The notes beneath the pieces were generated by a model. It was not told the DNA's origin. It saw nothing but the letters and a program-made list of their open reading frames with translations, and did not search any database. Below, piece after piece: positions 7,517 through 15,499 of a stretch of 38,211 bases of DNA. Source of the DNA: JAHFLD01 sp964367145 (GTDB lineage Bacteria > Patescibacteriota > Minisyncoccia > UBA6257 > 1-14-0-10-40-38); NCBI GenBank assembly GCA_964367145.1, contig CAYIWJ010000007.1, positions 1-38,211 of the forward strand, written 5' to 3'. How positions within the stretch are numbered: the stretch's first letter is position 1; the number at the start of each line of letters is the position of its first letter. Made by a program: the position numbers and the translations under genes.

Positions 7517-7702
7517 ATGAACAAAAGCGACTATAAAACTTTGGCCACCAAAACTAAGACGGAATTAGCGACCCTGCTTGTGACTCAACGGGAGAAGCTT
7601 TGGCAATTAAAGGCGGATTTGGCTTCCGGTAAAGTTAAGAATGTGCGTGAGATCGGCTTGATAAAAAAGCTGATTGCGCGTATATTAACTGCTCTTGCTT
7701 AA
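7517..7702 (+). CDS. rpmC: Large ribosomal subunit protein L29
   Basis: 61 residues forming two helices, with the family features of an N-terminal Lys-rich helix, LWQLKADLASGK and VREIGLIKKLIARI. Located between rplP and rpsQ as in most bacteria, 2 nt after rplP. Confidence 0.95.
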   Translation: MNKSDYKTLATKTKTELATLLVTQREKLWQLKADLASGKVKNVREIGLIKKLIARILTALA

Positions 7703-7703
7703 T

Positions 7704-7946
7704 ATGGAAACTAGACGAAGAACTTTGCGGGGCGTGGTCGTCTCGCACAAAATGATGAAAACAGCCGTGGTGGCTATTGTCTACCAGAAGCGCCATCCGC
7801 GTTATCTAAAGGATTACACCGTGACTCGGCGGCTTAAGGCTCATAATCCCGACGATAAGTTTAAAGACGGGGACAAGGTTTTAATTGAAGAAACCCGTCC
7901 GATTTCTCGCGATAAGCACTGGAGAATCGTTGCTAAGATTTCTTAA
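7704..7946 (+). CDS. rpsQ: Small ribosomal subunit protein S17
   Basis: 80 residues from the ATG at 7704, one nucleotide after the rpmC stop; a TTG at 7695 would overlap rpmC and adds nothing conserved. OB-fold protein with LRGVVVSHKMMKTAVV and the HNPDDKFKDGDKVLIEETRPIS stretch split across its binding face (positions about 47-68). Binds 16S rRNA early in 30S assembly. Confidence 0.96.
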   Translation: METRRRTLRGVVVSHKMMKTAVVAIVYQKRHPRYLKDYTVTRRLKAHNPDDKFKDGDKVLIEETRPISRDKHWRIVAKIS

Positions 7947-7952
7947 TTTTTT

Positions 7953-8321
7953 ATGATTCAAGAAAGAGCCATCTTAAAAGTTGCCGATAACAGTGGTGCC
8001 CGTTTGGTGCGCTGTTTTAGAGTTTTGGGAGGTAGTCGAAAGCGCTATGCCCATATTGGTGATCTAATCATAGCTTCGGTGCAAACCGCAGAACCTCGCA
8101 AAGCCATTAAGAAAAAGGACGTGGTGACGGCGCTTGTAGTGCGAACGCGCAATCCTTTGCGCCGCCGAGATGGAACCCAGTTGCGTTTTGATGATAACGC
8201 GGTGGTGTTGTTGGACGAAAAACGCGAACCGCGATCAACCCGAGTGTTCGGACCTATTCCCCGCGAGATTAAGGAGCTGGGATTTGAATCGGTGGCTTCG
8301 CTTGCCGAGGAGATAATCTAA
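7953..8321 (+). CDS. rplN: Large ribosomal subunit protein L14
   Basis: 122 residues. The pattern VADNSGAR, FDDNAVVLL and RVFGPIPRE identifies L14, which forms bridges to the 30S subunit. Starts after TTAATTTTTT with no Shine-Dalgarno sequence. Confidence 0.97.
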   Translation: MIQERAILKVADNSGARLVRCFRVLGGSRKRYAHIGDLIIASVQTAEPRKAIKKKDVVTALVVRTRNPLRRRDGTQLRFDDNAVVLLDEKREPRSTRVFGPIPREIKELGFESVASLAEEII

Positions 8322-8328
8322 TTTTTTT

Positions 8329-8640
8329 ATGCATATTCGCAAAAACGACACGGTAAAAATTCTTTCGGGGGATGATCGCGGCAAGACTGGCAAGGTTTTG
8401 TCGGTTAATCCGGAAAAGTTAACGGCGACGGTGCAGGGCGTGAACGTAATCAAGAAAAACCGCCGGCCGAAAAAAGAGGGCGAGAAGGGCGAGGTAATTC
8501 AGGTGATTCGTCCCGTTTCGGCTTCGCGTTTGATGATTGTCTGTTCTGCCTGCGGCAAGCCGAGTCGTACCGGCATGAGAATTGACGAGAAAAGTCAAAT
8601 CAAAGTAAGATACTGCAAACAATGCAACGCATCACTGTAG
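8329..8640 (+). CDS. rplX: Large ribosomal subunit protein L24 with zinc-ribbon-like tail
   Basis: 103 residues: a KOW domain at the N-terminus (DTVKILSGDDRGKTGKV) and a C-terminal part with two CxxC pairs at residues 72/75 and 96/99, which could bind zinc, as in many non-proteobacterial L24 proteins. L24 starts 50S assembly. Its last 19 nt overlap the start of rplE. Confidence 0.96.
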   Translation: MHIRKNDTVKILSGDDRGKTGKVLSVNPEKLTATVQGVNVIKKNRRPKKEGEKGEVIQVIRPVSASRLMIVCSACGKPSRTGMRIDEKSQIKVRYCKQCNASL

Positions 8641-9119
8641 ATAAACGAATAGCTAAAGTCGTGGTGAACGCCGGTATTGGAAGGCTTTCCCAACAACAGT
8701 CTTTTGAGGAAAAAGTTCTTCCGGAGATTGTGCGTGATTTTGCCGCCATTACCGGACAACATCCGGCGTCTCGCGCCGCGCGAAAATCAATCGCGGGTTT
8801 TAAGATGCGCCAAGGGACGGTGATTGGTCTAATGGCGACTTTGCGAGGTCGGAGGATGATGTCTTTTGTGGCGAAGATAAACGGCGTGGTTTTTCCTCGC
8901 GTTCGTGATTTTAGGGGAATCAATCTTTCTGCTATTGATGCTGACGGCAATTTGAATGTTGGGGTTAAGGATCATTTGGTTTTTCCCGAACTGAACGCCG
9001 AACTCTCGCGAGTACCGTTTGGTCTGCAGATTACGGTTGTTCCAACTCACCGAATGACGGATCGAGTTCAGGCCTTGGCTTTTTACCGGGCGTTGGGTTT
9101 CCCCTTGGCTAAAAATTAA
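8622..9119 (+). CDS. rplE: Large ribosomal subunit protein L5
   Basis: 165 residues, somewhat shorter than the usual 179; the missing part is at the N-terminus, where most L5 proteins have a longer leading helix. KVVVNAGIGRL, GFKMRQGTVIGL and FPRVRDFRGI match the family. L5 binds 5S rRNA and the P-site tRNA. The start lies within the rplX coding end, suggesting translational coupling. Confidence 0.95.
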   Translation: MQRITVDKRIAKVVVNAGIGRLSQQQSFEEKVLPEIVRDFAAITGQHPASRAARKSIAGFKMRQGTVIGLMATLRGRRMMSFVAKINGVVFPRVRDFRGINLSAIDADGNLNVGVKDHLVFPELNAELSRVPFGLQITVVPTHRMTDRVQALAFYRALGFPLAKN

Positions 9120-9122
9120 TTC

Positions 9123-9308
9123 ATGGCTAAAACATCAGTTGTCGCGCGATCGCAAAAAAAACCAAAATTTTCTACCAGAATTGTCCGGCGTTGTTTTCGT
9201 TGCGGTCGGAAACGCGCTTACTTGCGAGATTTTGGACTTTGTCGCATTTGCTTCCGAGAATTAGCGACTTTGGGTCAGATTCCGGGAATTAAGAAATCTT
9301 CTTGGTAA
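9123..9308 (+). CDS. rpsN: Small ribosomal subunit protein S14, zinc type
   Basis: 61 residues with zinc ligands C24, C27, C40 and C43 (type Z S14). RRCFRCGRKRAYLRDFGLC is typical. Located three nt after rplE. Confidence 0.96.
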   Translation: MAKTSVVARSQKKPKFSTRIVRRCFRCGRKRAYLRDFGLCRICFRELATLGQIPGIKKSSW

Positions 9309-9320
9309 TTTATTTAAGAT

Positions 9321-9701
9321 ATGTATATTGATACTCTAACTAGAATTAAAAATGCCCAGCAGGCCAGAAAGCGGTCGGTTAAGTTTCCGTTTTCTAAGAT
9401 GGATATGGCAATCCTTGAAGTTTTGGCCGCAAAAGGCTATATTGACGAGGTTCAAAAACATGGCCGTTTGCCAAAACGGGTACTTGAAGTGCGTTTGGCT
9501 TATCCCGATGGCAAGGGCGCGATTTCTGGATTGCGCTTTGTAAGTAAGCCTTCCCGCCGTCTTTATGCCGGTTATCGAGAGATGCGCAAAGTGAAGAATG
9601 GCTACGGTTTGGCCGTGCTCACAACGCCTAAGGGGATTTTAACCGGAAGCGAGGCGCGTGCCAAAAAAATTGGCGGTCAGGTGCTTTTTGAAATCTGGTA
9701 G
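9321..9701 (+). CDS. rpsH: Small ribosomal subunit protein S8
   Basis: 126 residues; DTLTRIKNAQQA at the N-terminus and YGLAVLTTPKGILTGSEA near the C-terminus identify S8, a primary 16S rRNA binder in the 30S platform. Confidence 0.96.
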   Translation: MYIDTLTRIKNAQQARKRSVKFPFSKMDMAILEVLAAKGYIDEVQKHGRLPKRVLEVRLAYPDGKGAISGLRFVSKPSRRLYAGYREMRKVKNGYGLAVLTTPKGILTGSEARAKKIGGQVLFEIW

Positions 9702-9711
9702 TATCATTTTT

Positions 9712-10257
9712 ATGAGTCGTCTAGCAAAGAAAGCAATTTCTATTCCCGAAGGAGTAACCGTCAAATTAAGTGACGGGATTTTTTCCTGCACGGGAAAAAA
9801 TGGAACTTTAAGTGTTCCGGTTTTGCCATTTTTAATTTTGACCATTGATCAGGATGGAGTTTTGATTAGAACTGGCGCCACTAACTCGCAGGCGCGGGCG
9901 AACTGGGGAACGATGGCGTCTTTGATCCGCAACGCCGTCCAAGGAGTGGTTTCGGGCTATACCAAGGACTTGGAGGTTCAAGGAGTTGGTTTTAAAGCCA
10001 ATCTTGATGGAGCTACTTTGGTTTTGAATCTTGGCTTTACGCATCAGATCAAGTTTCCGATTCCAGTTGGAATCAAGATTGTGGTGGAGAAGAACGTAAT
10101 TAAAATTTCTGGCAACGATAAGGCTTTGGTCGGTGAAACCGCGGCTATTATTCGGCGATTTAAAAAACCGGAGCCGTATAAAGGAAAGGGTATTCGTTAT
10201 GTCGGCGAAGTTGTTCGACGAAAGGCCGGTAAAAAAGTTGCGGGTACGACCGCTTAA
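9712..10257 (+). CDS. rplF: Large ribosomal subunit protein L6
   Basis: 181 residues from the ATG at 9712. MSRLAKKAISIPEGV is the family start; the longer in-frame extension overlaps rpsH and is rejected. The two repeated domains are complete, with PEPYKGKGIRY in the conserved C-terminal loop near the sarcin-ricin region. Confidence 0.96.
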   Translation: MSRLAKKAISIPEGVTVKLSDGIFSCTGKNGTLSVPVLPFLILTIDQDGVLIRTGATNSQARANWGTMASLIRNAVQGVVSGYTKDLEVQGVGFKANLDGATLVLNLGFTHQIKFPIPVGIKIVVEKNVIKISGNDKALVGETAAIIRRFKKPEPYKGKGIRYVGEVVRRKAGKKVAGTTA

Positions 10258-10262
10258 AATTT

Positions 10263-10616
10263 ATGACTTCACTTTTAGCCCAACGCGCGATTCGGATGCG
10301 AAGAATAAAGCGGACTCGATCCACGACTTTTGGTACTGCGATCCGTCCGCGGATTTCGTTGTTCAAGAGCAATCAATTTATTTATGTTCAGTTAATTGAT
10401 GATGAGGCGCATCGAACGCTTTTTTCGGTTTCAACGAGAGATATAAAGGAGAAGATGAACCGCACCAAACAGTCGGCTCGTTTGGGCGAGTTGGTTGCTT
10501 TGGGGGCCAAAAAAGCCGGTGTCATGGCGGCGGTTTTGCATCGCGGTCAATATAAATACCATGGCCACCTTAAGGCCTTTGCCGAGGCCGCTCGCGCTAA
10601 CGGCTTGGCGATTTAG
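10263..10616 (+). CDS. rplR: Large ribosomal subunit protein L18
   Basis: 117 residues, same length as in E. coli. Basic N-terminus followed by RPRISLFKSNQFIYVQLIDD and HRGQYKYHGHLKAFAEAAR, typical of the 5S rRNA-binding L18. Confidence 0.95.
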   Translation: MTSLLAQRAIRMRRIKRTRSTTFGTAIRPRISLFKSNQFIYVQLIDDEAHRTLFSVSTRDIKEKMNRTKQSARLGELVALGAKKAGVMAAVLHRGQYKYHGHLKAFAEAARANGLAI

Positions 10617-10630
10617 GCTAACTTGCTTTT

Positions 10631-11119
10631 ATGTACAAACAACCAATTATTAAAGATGAGTTTAAGGAAAAGGTTTTAGACTTGCGGCGAGTTACTCGCG
10701 TGACCGCCGGAGGCAAGCGTTTTCGTTTTCGGGCCACGGTAGTGGTTGGCGATGAACGGGGACGGGTTGGCGTCGGTGTGGCCAAGGGACTTGATGTGGC
10801 GCAGGCGATTGCCAAGGCGAGACTGGATGGCAAGAAAAATCTAATCAAAGTTCCTTCGGTGCAGGGCACCATTCCTCACGATGTGGAGGCAAAATATAGC
10901 GCGGCTCGGGTACGTTTGAGACCGGCGAGGGCTGGGCATGGCTTGGTTGCTGGTGGATCAGTTAGGGCGGTATTGGCTTTGGCCGGAATCCGCAATATAA
11001 CCTCCAAATGTCTTGGTCGTACTCCAAATAAGTTGACCAATGCTAAAGCCACCATTGAAGCCTTGAAGTTGCTCAAAGAAGTTCGGAAACCGATGAATCC
11101 CATCGCCACTAAGAAATAA
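10631..11119 (+). CDS. rpsE: Small ribosomal subunit protein S5
   Basis: 162 residues: double-stranded RNA-binding-like N-terminal domain (VTAGGKRFRFRATVVVGD) and C-terminal domain with GLVAGGSVRAVLALAGI. S5 helps decoding fidelity. The next gene is rplO; the usual rpmD (L30) is absent, a known feature of CPR genomes. Confidence 0.96.
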   Translation: MYKQPIIKDEFKEKVLDLRRVTRVTAGGKRFRFRATVVVGDERGRVGVGVAKGLDVAQAIAKARLDGKKNLIKVPSVQGTIPHDVEAKYSAARVRLRPARAGHGLVAGGSVRAVLALAGIRNITSKCLGRTPNKLTNAKATIEALKLLKEVRKPMNPIATKK

Positions 11120-11130
11120 TCTTATCGCTT

Positions 11131-11559
11131 ATGCAGTTACACAACATTTCATCTAAAAATAGAAAATATCCGGCTCCGCGAGTTGGTCATGGCGGTAAGC
11201 GCGGAACTTATTCTGGACGCGGACAGAAGGGGCAACGTTCGCGGAGTGGACACAAGATTCGTCCCGCCGAAAGAGACTTGATTCAGCGTTTGCCGAAGTT
11301 GCGGGGTTTTCGCAACAAGCCTCTGGCTTTGCCGATGTGCTTGGTTAATCTTGATGAATTGCAGAAAATCATGAAGGGGCGGGGAGAGGTGGCAACGCCG
11401 GAAATTGTCCTTAGAGCTAAGGGTTTTGCGGCTAAGTCCGGTGTCAAAATAAAAATTTTGGCGATGGGTACTCTTCGTACTCCGCTTACGGTGCGTGGTT
11501 TTGAAATTTCGGTTTCGGCGGCGAAAAAAATCGTGGCGATGGGTGGAAAGGTGATCTAA
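11131..11559 (+). CDS. rplO: Large ribosomal subunit protein L15
   Basis: 142 residues with the Gly/Arg-rich N-terminal half (RVGHGGKRGTYSGRGQKGQ) and the compact C-terminal domain. Eleven nt after rpsE, ten nt before secY. Confidence 0.96.
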   Translation: MQLHNISSKNRKYPAPRVGHGGKRGTYSGRGQKGQRSRSGHKIRPAERDLIQRLPKLRGFRNKPLALPMCLVNLDELQKIMKGRGEVATPEIVLRAKGFAAKSGVKIKILAMGTLRTPLTVRGFEISVSAAKKIVAMGGKVI

Positions 11560-11568
11560 TTATAATTT

Positions 11569-12837
11569 ATGACTCGCTTTTGGCAGATTTTTAAAATTCC
11601 CGATCTGCGCAATAAAGTTTTTATTGTGCTTTCGCTTTTGATTGTTTTTCGTTTGCTTTCCGCGATTCCGATTCCCGGCATTGATCCAATTAGGTTGAAA
11701 AACTTTTTTGAGTCCAGCCAACTGTTTGGTCTGTTTAGTGTTTTTTCCGGCGGTTCATTGAGCAACCTTTCAATCATGATGTTGGGTGTCGGTCCTTATA
11801 TAACGGCTACAATTATTATGCAGTTGTTGACGATGATTTTTCCGGCGCTCAAGGCTTTGTATCACGAGGAGGGCAGTTTGGGGCGAGCAAAGTTCAATCG
11901 CTATTCTCGTTACTTGACCGTGCCACTCGCGGCTCTGTCCGGCTATGGTTTTTTGAATTTATTAATTAATCAGGGGGCGTTGCCGGAATTGGCCTTGTTG
12001 CCCATGCTTCGAAACGTGGTTTTAATAACAGCTGGATCAATGGTTTTGATGTGGATCGGTGAGTTAATTACCGAACAGAAGCTGGGCAATGGAACCTCGC
12101 TGATTATTTTTGCTGGCATCGTGAGTAACTTGCCGACAATTGCCCGAACGGCTATTTTTTCTTACGATCCGGCTACCTTGCCGACTTATATCGCTTTTAT
12201 TCTTTTGAGCGTGGTTATTATTGCCGGAGTGGTGTTTGTGAACCAAGGCGAGCGCAAAGTTCCAGTTTCTTATTCTAAGCGAATTCGGGGTAATAGAGTT
12301 TATGGCGGAGCCACGAGTTATCTGCCGTTAAGAGTCAATCAGGCCGGTGTCATCCCAATTATTTTTGCCATTTCAATTTTGCTGTTCCCGCAATTTTTTG
12401 CTCAAATTATCTCTATTTTTTCCACTTCGGCATCCATTAAGCTGACCGAATTGGTGACGCGTTTTTTGAGCCACCAAATTATTTACGCGGTTATCTATTT
12501 TGGTTTGGTAGTCATCTTTACCTACTTTTATACCGCGGTTACCTTTGATTCCAAAGAGATTTCCAAAAATCTTCAACGGAGCGGTGGTTTTATTCCGGGG
12601 ATTCGCCCGGGAGAATCGACCGGAGATTTTTTGGCGGGAATTACTCGAAGCATTACCTTGTTTGGCGCCTTGTTTTTGGGGATTGTCGCGGTTTTGCCGA
12701 ATATTACGCAGATTGTGACCGGTATTCCATCGCTGACGATTGGCGGCACCGCGCTTTTGATCGTGGTTTCGGTGGCGCTTGAAGTTATGAAGCAGGTGGA
12801 GTCGCAATTGACGATTCGTGAGTACGAGGGGGTTTAA
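11569..12837 (+). CDS. secY: Protein translocase subunit SecY
   Basis: 422 residues with ten membrane segments; the central pore of the Sec translocon. Typical features are the start FRLLSAIPIPGID (helix 1), the plug region after FSGGSLSN, and the large cytoplasmic loops with RIRGNRVYGG and GFIPGIRPGEST. It ends the ribosomal operon; its TAA (12835-12837) lies inside the loop of the terminator hairpin. Confidence 0.97.
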   Translation: MTRFWQIFKIPDLRNKVFIVLSLLIVFRLLSAIPIPGIDPIRLKNFFESSQLFGLFSVFSGGSLSNLSIMMLGVGPYITATIIMQLLTMIFPALKALYHEEGSLGRAKFNRYSRYLTVPLAALSGYGFLNLLINQGALPELALLPMLRNVVLITAGSMVLMWIGELITEQKLGNGTSLIIFAGIVSNLPTIARTAIFSYDPATLPTYIAFILLSVVIIAGVVFVNQGERKVPVSYSKRIRGNRVYGGATSYLPLRVNQAGVIPIIFAISILLFPQFFAQIISIFSTSASIKLTELVTRFLSHQIIYAVIYFGLVVIFTYFYTAVTFDSKEISKNLQRSGGFIPGIRPGESTGDFLAGITRSITLFGALFLGIVAVLPNITQIVTGIPSLTIGGTALLIVVSVALEVMKQVESQLTIREYEGV

Positions 12838-12857
12838 CTCTAGACCCCTTCCTTTTT
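12826..12857 (+). terminator. Intrinsic terminator overlapping the secY stop codon
   Basis: GAGGGGGT (12826-12833) pairs with ACCCCTTC (12844-12851), one G-U pair, loop of 10 nt containing the secY stop, then T run 12853-12857. Probably ends the tuf-to-secY transcript. Confidence 0.65.
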
Positions 12858-12954
12858 CTTGTATTGTTTTGTCGCTCGCTTCGTTACTCGCTCGCGCTAT
12901 AAGGTGATATAGCGCTTATTCGTTACTCGCTCGCTTCGCGCACTACAAGAAAAA
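12854..12954. repeat. Palindromic repeat element (REP-like) downstream of secY
   Basis: TTTTTCTTGTA (12854-12864) is the exact complement of TACAAGAAAAA (12944-12954). At the centre GCGCTATA and TATAGCGC form a perfect 8-bp stem around 12893-12915. Between the arms, TCGTTACTCGCTCGC occurs twice in direct orientation (12881-12895 and 12920-12934), and CGCTCGCTTCG also occurs twice (12873-12883, 12928-12938). The whole stretch 12838-13139 has no gene; it holds this element, then the promoter and leader of the next gene. Confidence 0.65.
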
Positions 12955-13000
12955 TATAAAGGGCTGTTTTGAAGTGGCGGTTTTTAATTTTGACAGTTAC

Positions 13001-13030
13001 TTGACTTATTTAGGTTTTTTATTGCATACT
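13001..13030 (+). promoter_or_regulatory. Probable promoter of the 13140 gene
   Basis: TTGACT (13001-13006), 18-nt spacer, CATACT (13025-13030). Predicted start near 13037, exactly at the boxA-like element. A TTGACA at 12990 has no matching -10 box. Confidence 0.5.
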
Positions 13031-13036
13031 TCTTTT

Positions 13037-13045
13037 GTTCTTTGA
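13037..13045 (+). promoter_or_regulatory. boxA-like leader element
   Basis: GTTCTTTGA followed by AAAA, close to the boxA of Gram-positive rRNA leaders. It lies at the predicted 5' end of the transcript for the 13140 gene. The rest of the roughly 100-nt leader contains a perfect 7-bp hairpin, GGATCCG/CGGATCC (13105-13111 with 13119-13125). Confidence 0.5.
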
Positions 13046-13139
13046 AAATGGGCATTTTGGCTCTAAACCTTGTGGTTTGGGGGTGCCTGAAAGTTGGCCG
13101 CCTGGGATCCGCGAAAACCGGATCCGGAAAGGCAGTGGC

Positions 13140-13844
13140 ATGGCCGCGAATACCGGCAATGCTCAATCCGGTCATTGGAGTCGCCTTTTAGCGCTCCTTT
13201 CAACCGTGATTGAACTGGTGCGCAGTGGGCGACGTTCGCTTGAAGAGTTGGTAGACTTGCTTCAGCTCGTGAAGGACAGTCCTGACTTCATGAAACAAGC
13301 GGTTACTCCTTTGACCAGAACTCGCCTGCTCCAGCCCTGGAGGCAATTCTACCTCGCGCATGGCATTGAGTTTGACTACGAGAAAATTTCAATTCCCGAG
13401 AAGCCGGAGGGTGATGGTTGGCAGTTGGTGGTAGTTCCTGATGGCATGACTGTTAGGAATGCGATTCAGCTTGCTGGTGGAAGTTATGGGGCCGCGATGA
13501 GGGCGTGTGGCAGCCCAGAATTTCTTGATGATGCCAGTCTTGGAGAATATACCTTCTGGGCCAAGGATTCCTGGGAGCCGGATCAGCTTGGCATCTACCC
13601 CCTGCAGGTTCCTTTTAGCAATAGCCCGAGAGCAAAGAGGGCAATGGCTTTGAAGGAATACTTCTTGCATCATGCTTTCGTTTACGAGCAGACCGGGCGG
13701 CGATTGGATACCGATTCAGTAACTCATATTTTTGGACAAGGCCGGGATTTATGGGTTTGTTGGGATGGGCATGGGTTTCGAGTGGAGTCATTCTTGGGAA
13801 CTCACATCTGGCCGACGTTTGGTTCGCGATTGATTTATCTCTAG
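13140..13844 (+). CDS. Unknown protein, probably lineage-specific
   Basis: 234 residues from the ATG at 13140, preceded by GGAAAGG at 13126-13132. The frame is open upstream to 13035, but that part overlaps the boxA-like element and hairpin. The protein has no signal peptide or clear membrane segment. Near the N-terminus is an amphipathic helical region (LLALLSTVIELVRSGRR) followed by a Leu/Val-rich helix. The middle has DGMTVRNAIQLAGG and the C-terminus is rich in aromatic residues. I know similar unnamed proteins from Parcubacteria genomes but no function. It interrupts the usual secY-adk order and has its own promoter, leader and terminator, so it looks like an inserted unit. Confidence 0.75.
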   Translation: MAANTGNAQSGHWSRLLALLSTVIELVRSGRRSLEELVDLLQLVKDSPDFMKQAVTPLTRTRLLQPWRQFYLAHGIEFDYEKISIPEKPEGDGWQLVVVPDGMTVRNAIQLAGGSYGAAMRACGSPEFLDDASLGEYTFWAKDSWEPDQLGIYPLQVPFSNSPRAKRAMALKEYFLHHAFVYEQTGRRLDTDSVTHIFGQGRDLWVCWDGHGFRVESFLGTHIWPTFGSRLIYL

Positions 13845-13859
13845 CGAGGAAGGTCGTTT

Positions 13860-13890
13860 CGCTCCGATTAATTTCGGGGCGATTTTTTTT
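13860..13890 (+). terminator. Intrinsic terminator
   Basis: CGCTCCGA (13860-13867) pairs with TCGGGGCG (13874-13881), 6-nt loop, then eight T (13883-13890), 16 nt after the stop. Confidence 0.85.
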
Positions 13891-13965
13891 GTTTCGGGCT
13901 TTGCGATTTAACTTTGTACTTGACTTGGAGATTTGGCTAAGAATGAAAAATACGAAATTGGAATG

Positions 13966-13974
13966 TGCTACAAT
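13966..13974 (+). promoter_or_regulatory. Extended -10 promoter of the adenylate kinase gene (leaderless)
   Basis: TGC followed by TACAAT (13969-13974), six nt before the ATG at 13981, so the predicted start point is the A of the start codon. Confidence 0.6.
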
Positions 13975-13980
13975 TTGGTT

Positions 13981-14670
13981 ATGAATAAAATCGCGGTTGT
14001 GATTTATGGACCGCCGGGATCGGGCAAGGGAACCCAGGCCAACTTGCTGGCTTTATCAAACGGCTTGATTCATTTTGACTCTGGAAGATTTATTGAATTT
14101 TTGCTGAAAGATCCGCGCCGTGTCGGTGATCCTATAATTGATCGCCAGCGGGCTTTGTTCGAAAAGGGCGAATTGTGCGAAACCGAATGGGTGATGGATG
14201 TTATTGGTCGGCAGACAAAAAAAATCGTGGCGGCTGATTTTGGCATTGTGCTTTCCGGTTCACCGAGAACTTTTTTTGAAGCCTTTGGCGATGATAAAAC
14301 TAAGGGAATCTTGCCCCTACTTCAGGAAGACTATGGGTCAGAAAATGTTCATGTAATTTTTTTGCGGGTTAGTGATAGAGTTTCCATTGCGCGTAATAGT
14401 CATCGCCGACTTTGTACGGTTTGCGGGTTTCAATTGATCAATGATTCCAATTTGGTTAATCCATTTTGTCCGTTTTGCGGCGGTTCGCTTTATACCCGAG
14501 TTTTTGACAATGAGGCGAAAATTGTGATAAGACTGGAGGAGTTTCGTAAAAAGACCTTGCCTATTTTGGCCGAAATTAAAAAGCGTGGGATGAATTTTTA
14601 TGAGGTTGATGGTGAGCAGTTGCCTTATTTGGTGCATCAAGAAATAGTTTTGAGTGGTTTGAGACAATGA
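13981..14670 (+). CDS. adk: Adenylate kinase-like nucleoside monophosphate kinase
   Basis: 229 residues from the ATG at 13981; the longer frame from 13933 contains the promoter. Residues 10-18 are the P-loop GPPGSGKGT, and the LID has two CxxC pairs (CTVC and CPFC) like the zinc-bearing adenylate kinases. NSHRR matches the conserved LID arginine region. The substrate side differs from the norm: the usual STGD-LR reads DSGRF-EF (residues 33-40) and DGFPR reads SGSPR. Adenylate kinase is the most likely role (secY-adk-map order is classic), but a changed phosphate acceptor is possible. Confidence 0.85.
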   Translation: MNKIAVVIYGPPGSGKGTQANLLALSNGLIHFDSGRFIEFLLKDPRRVGDPIIDRQRALFEKGELCETEWVMDVIGRQTKKIVAADFGIVLSGSPRTFFEAFGDDKTKGILPLLQEDYGSENVHVIFLRVSDRVSIARNSHRRLCTVCGFQLINDSNLVNPFCPFCGGSLYTRVFDNEAKIVIRLEEFRKKTLPILAEIKKRGMNFYEVDGEQLPYLVHQEIVLSGLRQ

Positions 14671-14731
14671 TGATTTAAGAGCGAGGGAGAGGCGGACGGC
14701 GTTGGCTGGTTTAACGAGATGTTTCTTTTTT

Positions 14732-15493
14732 ATGGGATTAATCAAAAAGCCAAAAGAAATAGAGCAGATGCGAGTTGCCGGTAAGATTTTAGCCGGTGTT
14801 TTGGCGCGTCTTATTGGAGAATCCAGAGAAGGAGTCTCTTTGTTGGCTCTTGATCAACTGGCGCAGGAATTGACTGTTAAACAAGGCGGGGAATCGTCTT
14901 TTTTAGGCTACCGACCGGAAGGCGCGGCACGTCCATATCCGAAAACCATTTGCGCATCACTGAATAACGTCATTGTTCATGGCGTACCGACTTCGCGCAA
15001 GCTTAAAAATGGTGATTTATTGAAATTGGACTTGGGGGTGAAATTTAACGGTTATCACGCGGATGCGGCCCTAACTCTTGCTATCGGAAAAGTGACGCCG
15101 GATGCCCAAAAATTACTGGAAGTTACGCGAGCCGCGCTTAACGCGGCGATCTCTGCCGCGCGCGCTGGGGGGCGTCTACACGATATTGGCTTTGCGGTAG
15201 AATCCGTGGCGCGAAGCTCCGGTTTTTTTGTGGCGACCGGACTTACCGGACATGGCATTGGTCGGCGTTTACATGAGTCGCCGAGTGTTCCGAATGAGGG
15301 AAAATCCGGAACGGGAATGGTTTTGCGTCCGGGAATGGTTTTAGCTTTGGAGCCGATGCTTAACATCGGAACCGCGGAAATTCGCCAACTGGCTGATGAA
15401 AGTTATGGAACGGCAGATGGTCAGCTGTCCGCGCATTTTGAACACACCATACTCATAACCAGAGGAGACGCTGAAATTTTAACTTCGCTTTAG
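14732..15493 (+). CDS. map: Methionine aminopeptidase, type I
   Basis: 253 residues from the ATG at 14732. Removes the N-terminal methionine of new proteins using a two-metal centre. The five ligands are visible in LKLDLGVKFNGYHADAA (two Asp), TGHGIGR (His), ALEPML (Glu) and HFEHT (Glu). Follows adk as in many bacteria; infA and rpmJ, which often come next, are not here. T-rich junction, no Shine-Dalgarno sequence. Confidence 0.95.
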   Translation: MGLIKKPKEIEQMRVAGKILAGVLARLIGESREGVSLLALDQLAQELTVKQGGESSFLGYRPEGAARPYPKTICASLNNVIVHGVPTSRKLKNGDLLKLDLGVKFNGYHADAALTLAIGKVTPDAQKLLEVTRAALNAAISAARAGGRLHDIGFAVESVARSSGFFVATGLTGHGIGRRLHESPSVPNEGKSGTGMVLRPGMVLALEPMLNIGTAEIRQLADESYGTADGQLSAHFEHTILITRGDAEILTSL

Positions 15494-15499
15494 TGACTC

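Noticed and set aside
13035..13139. Longer N-terminus for the 13140 gene
   Set aside because: It would translate the boxA-like element and the hairpin and has no ribosome binding site; the start point itself is predicted near 13037.
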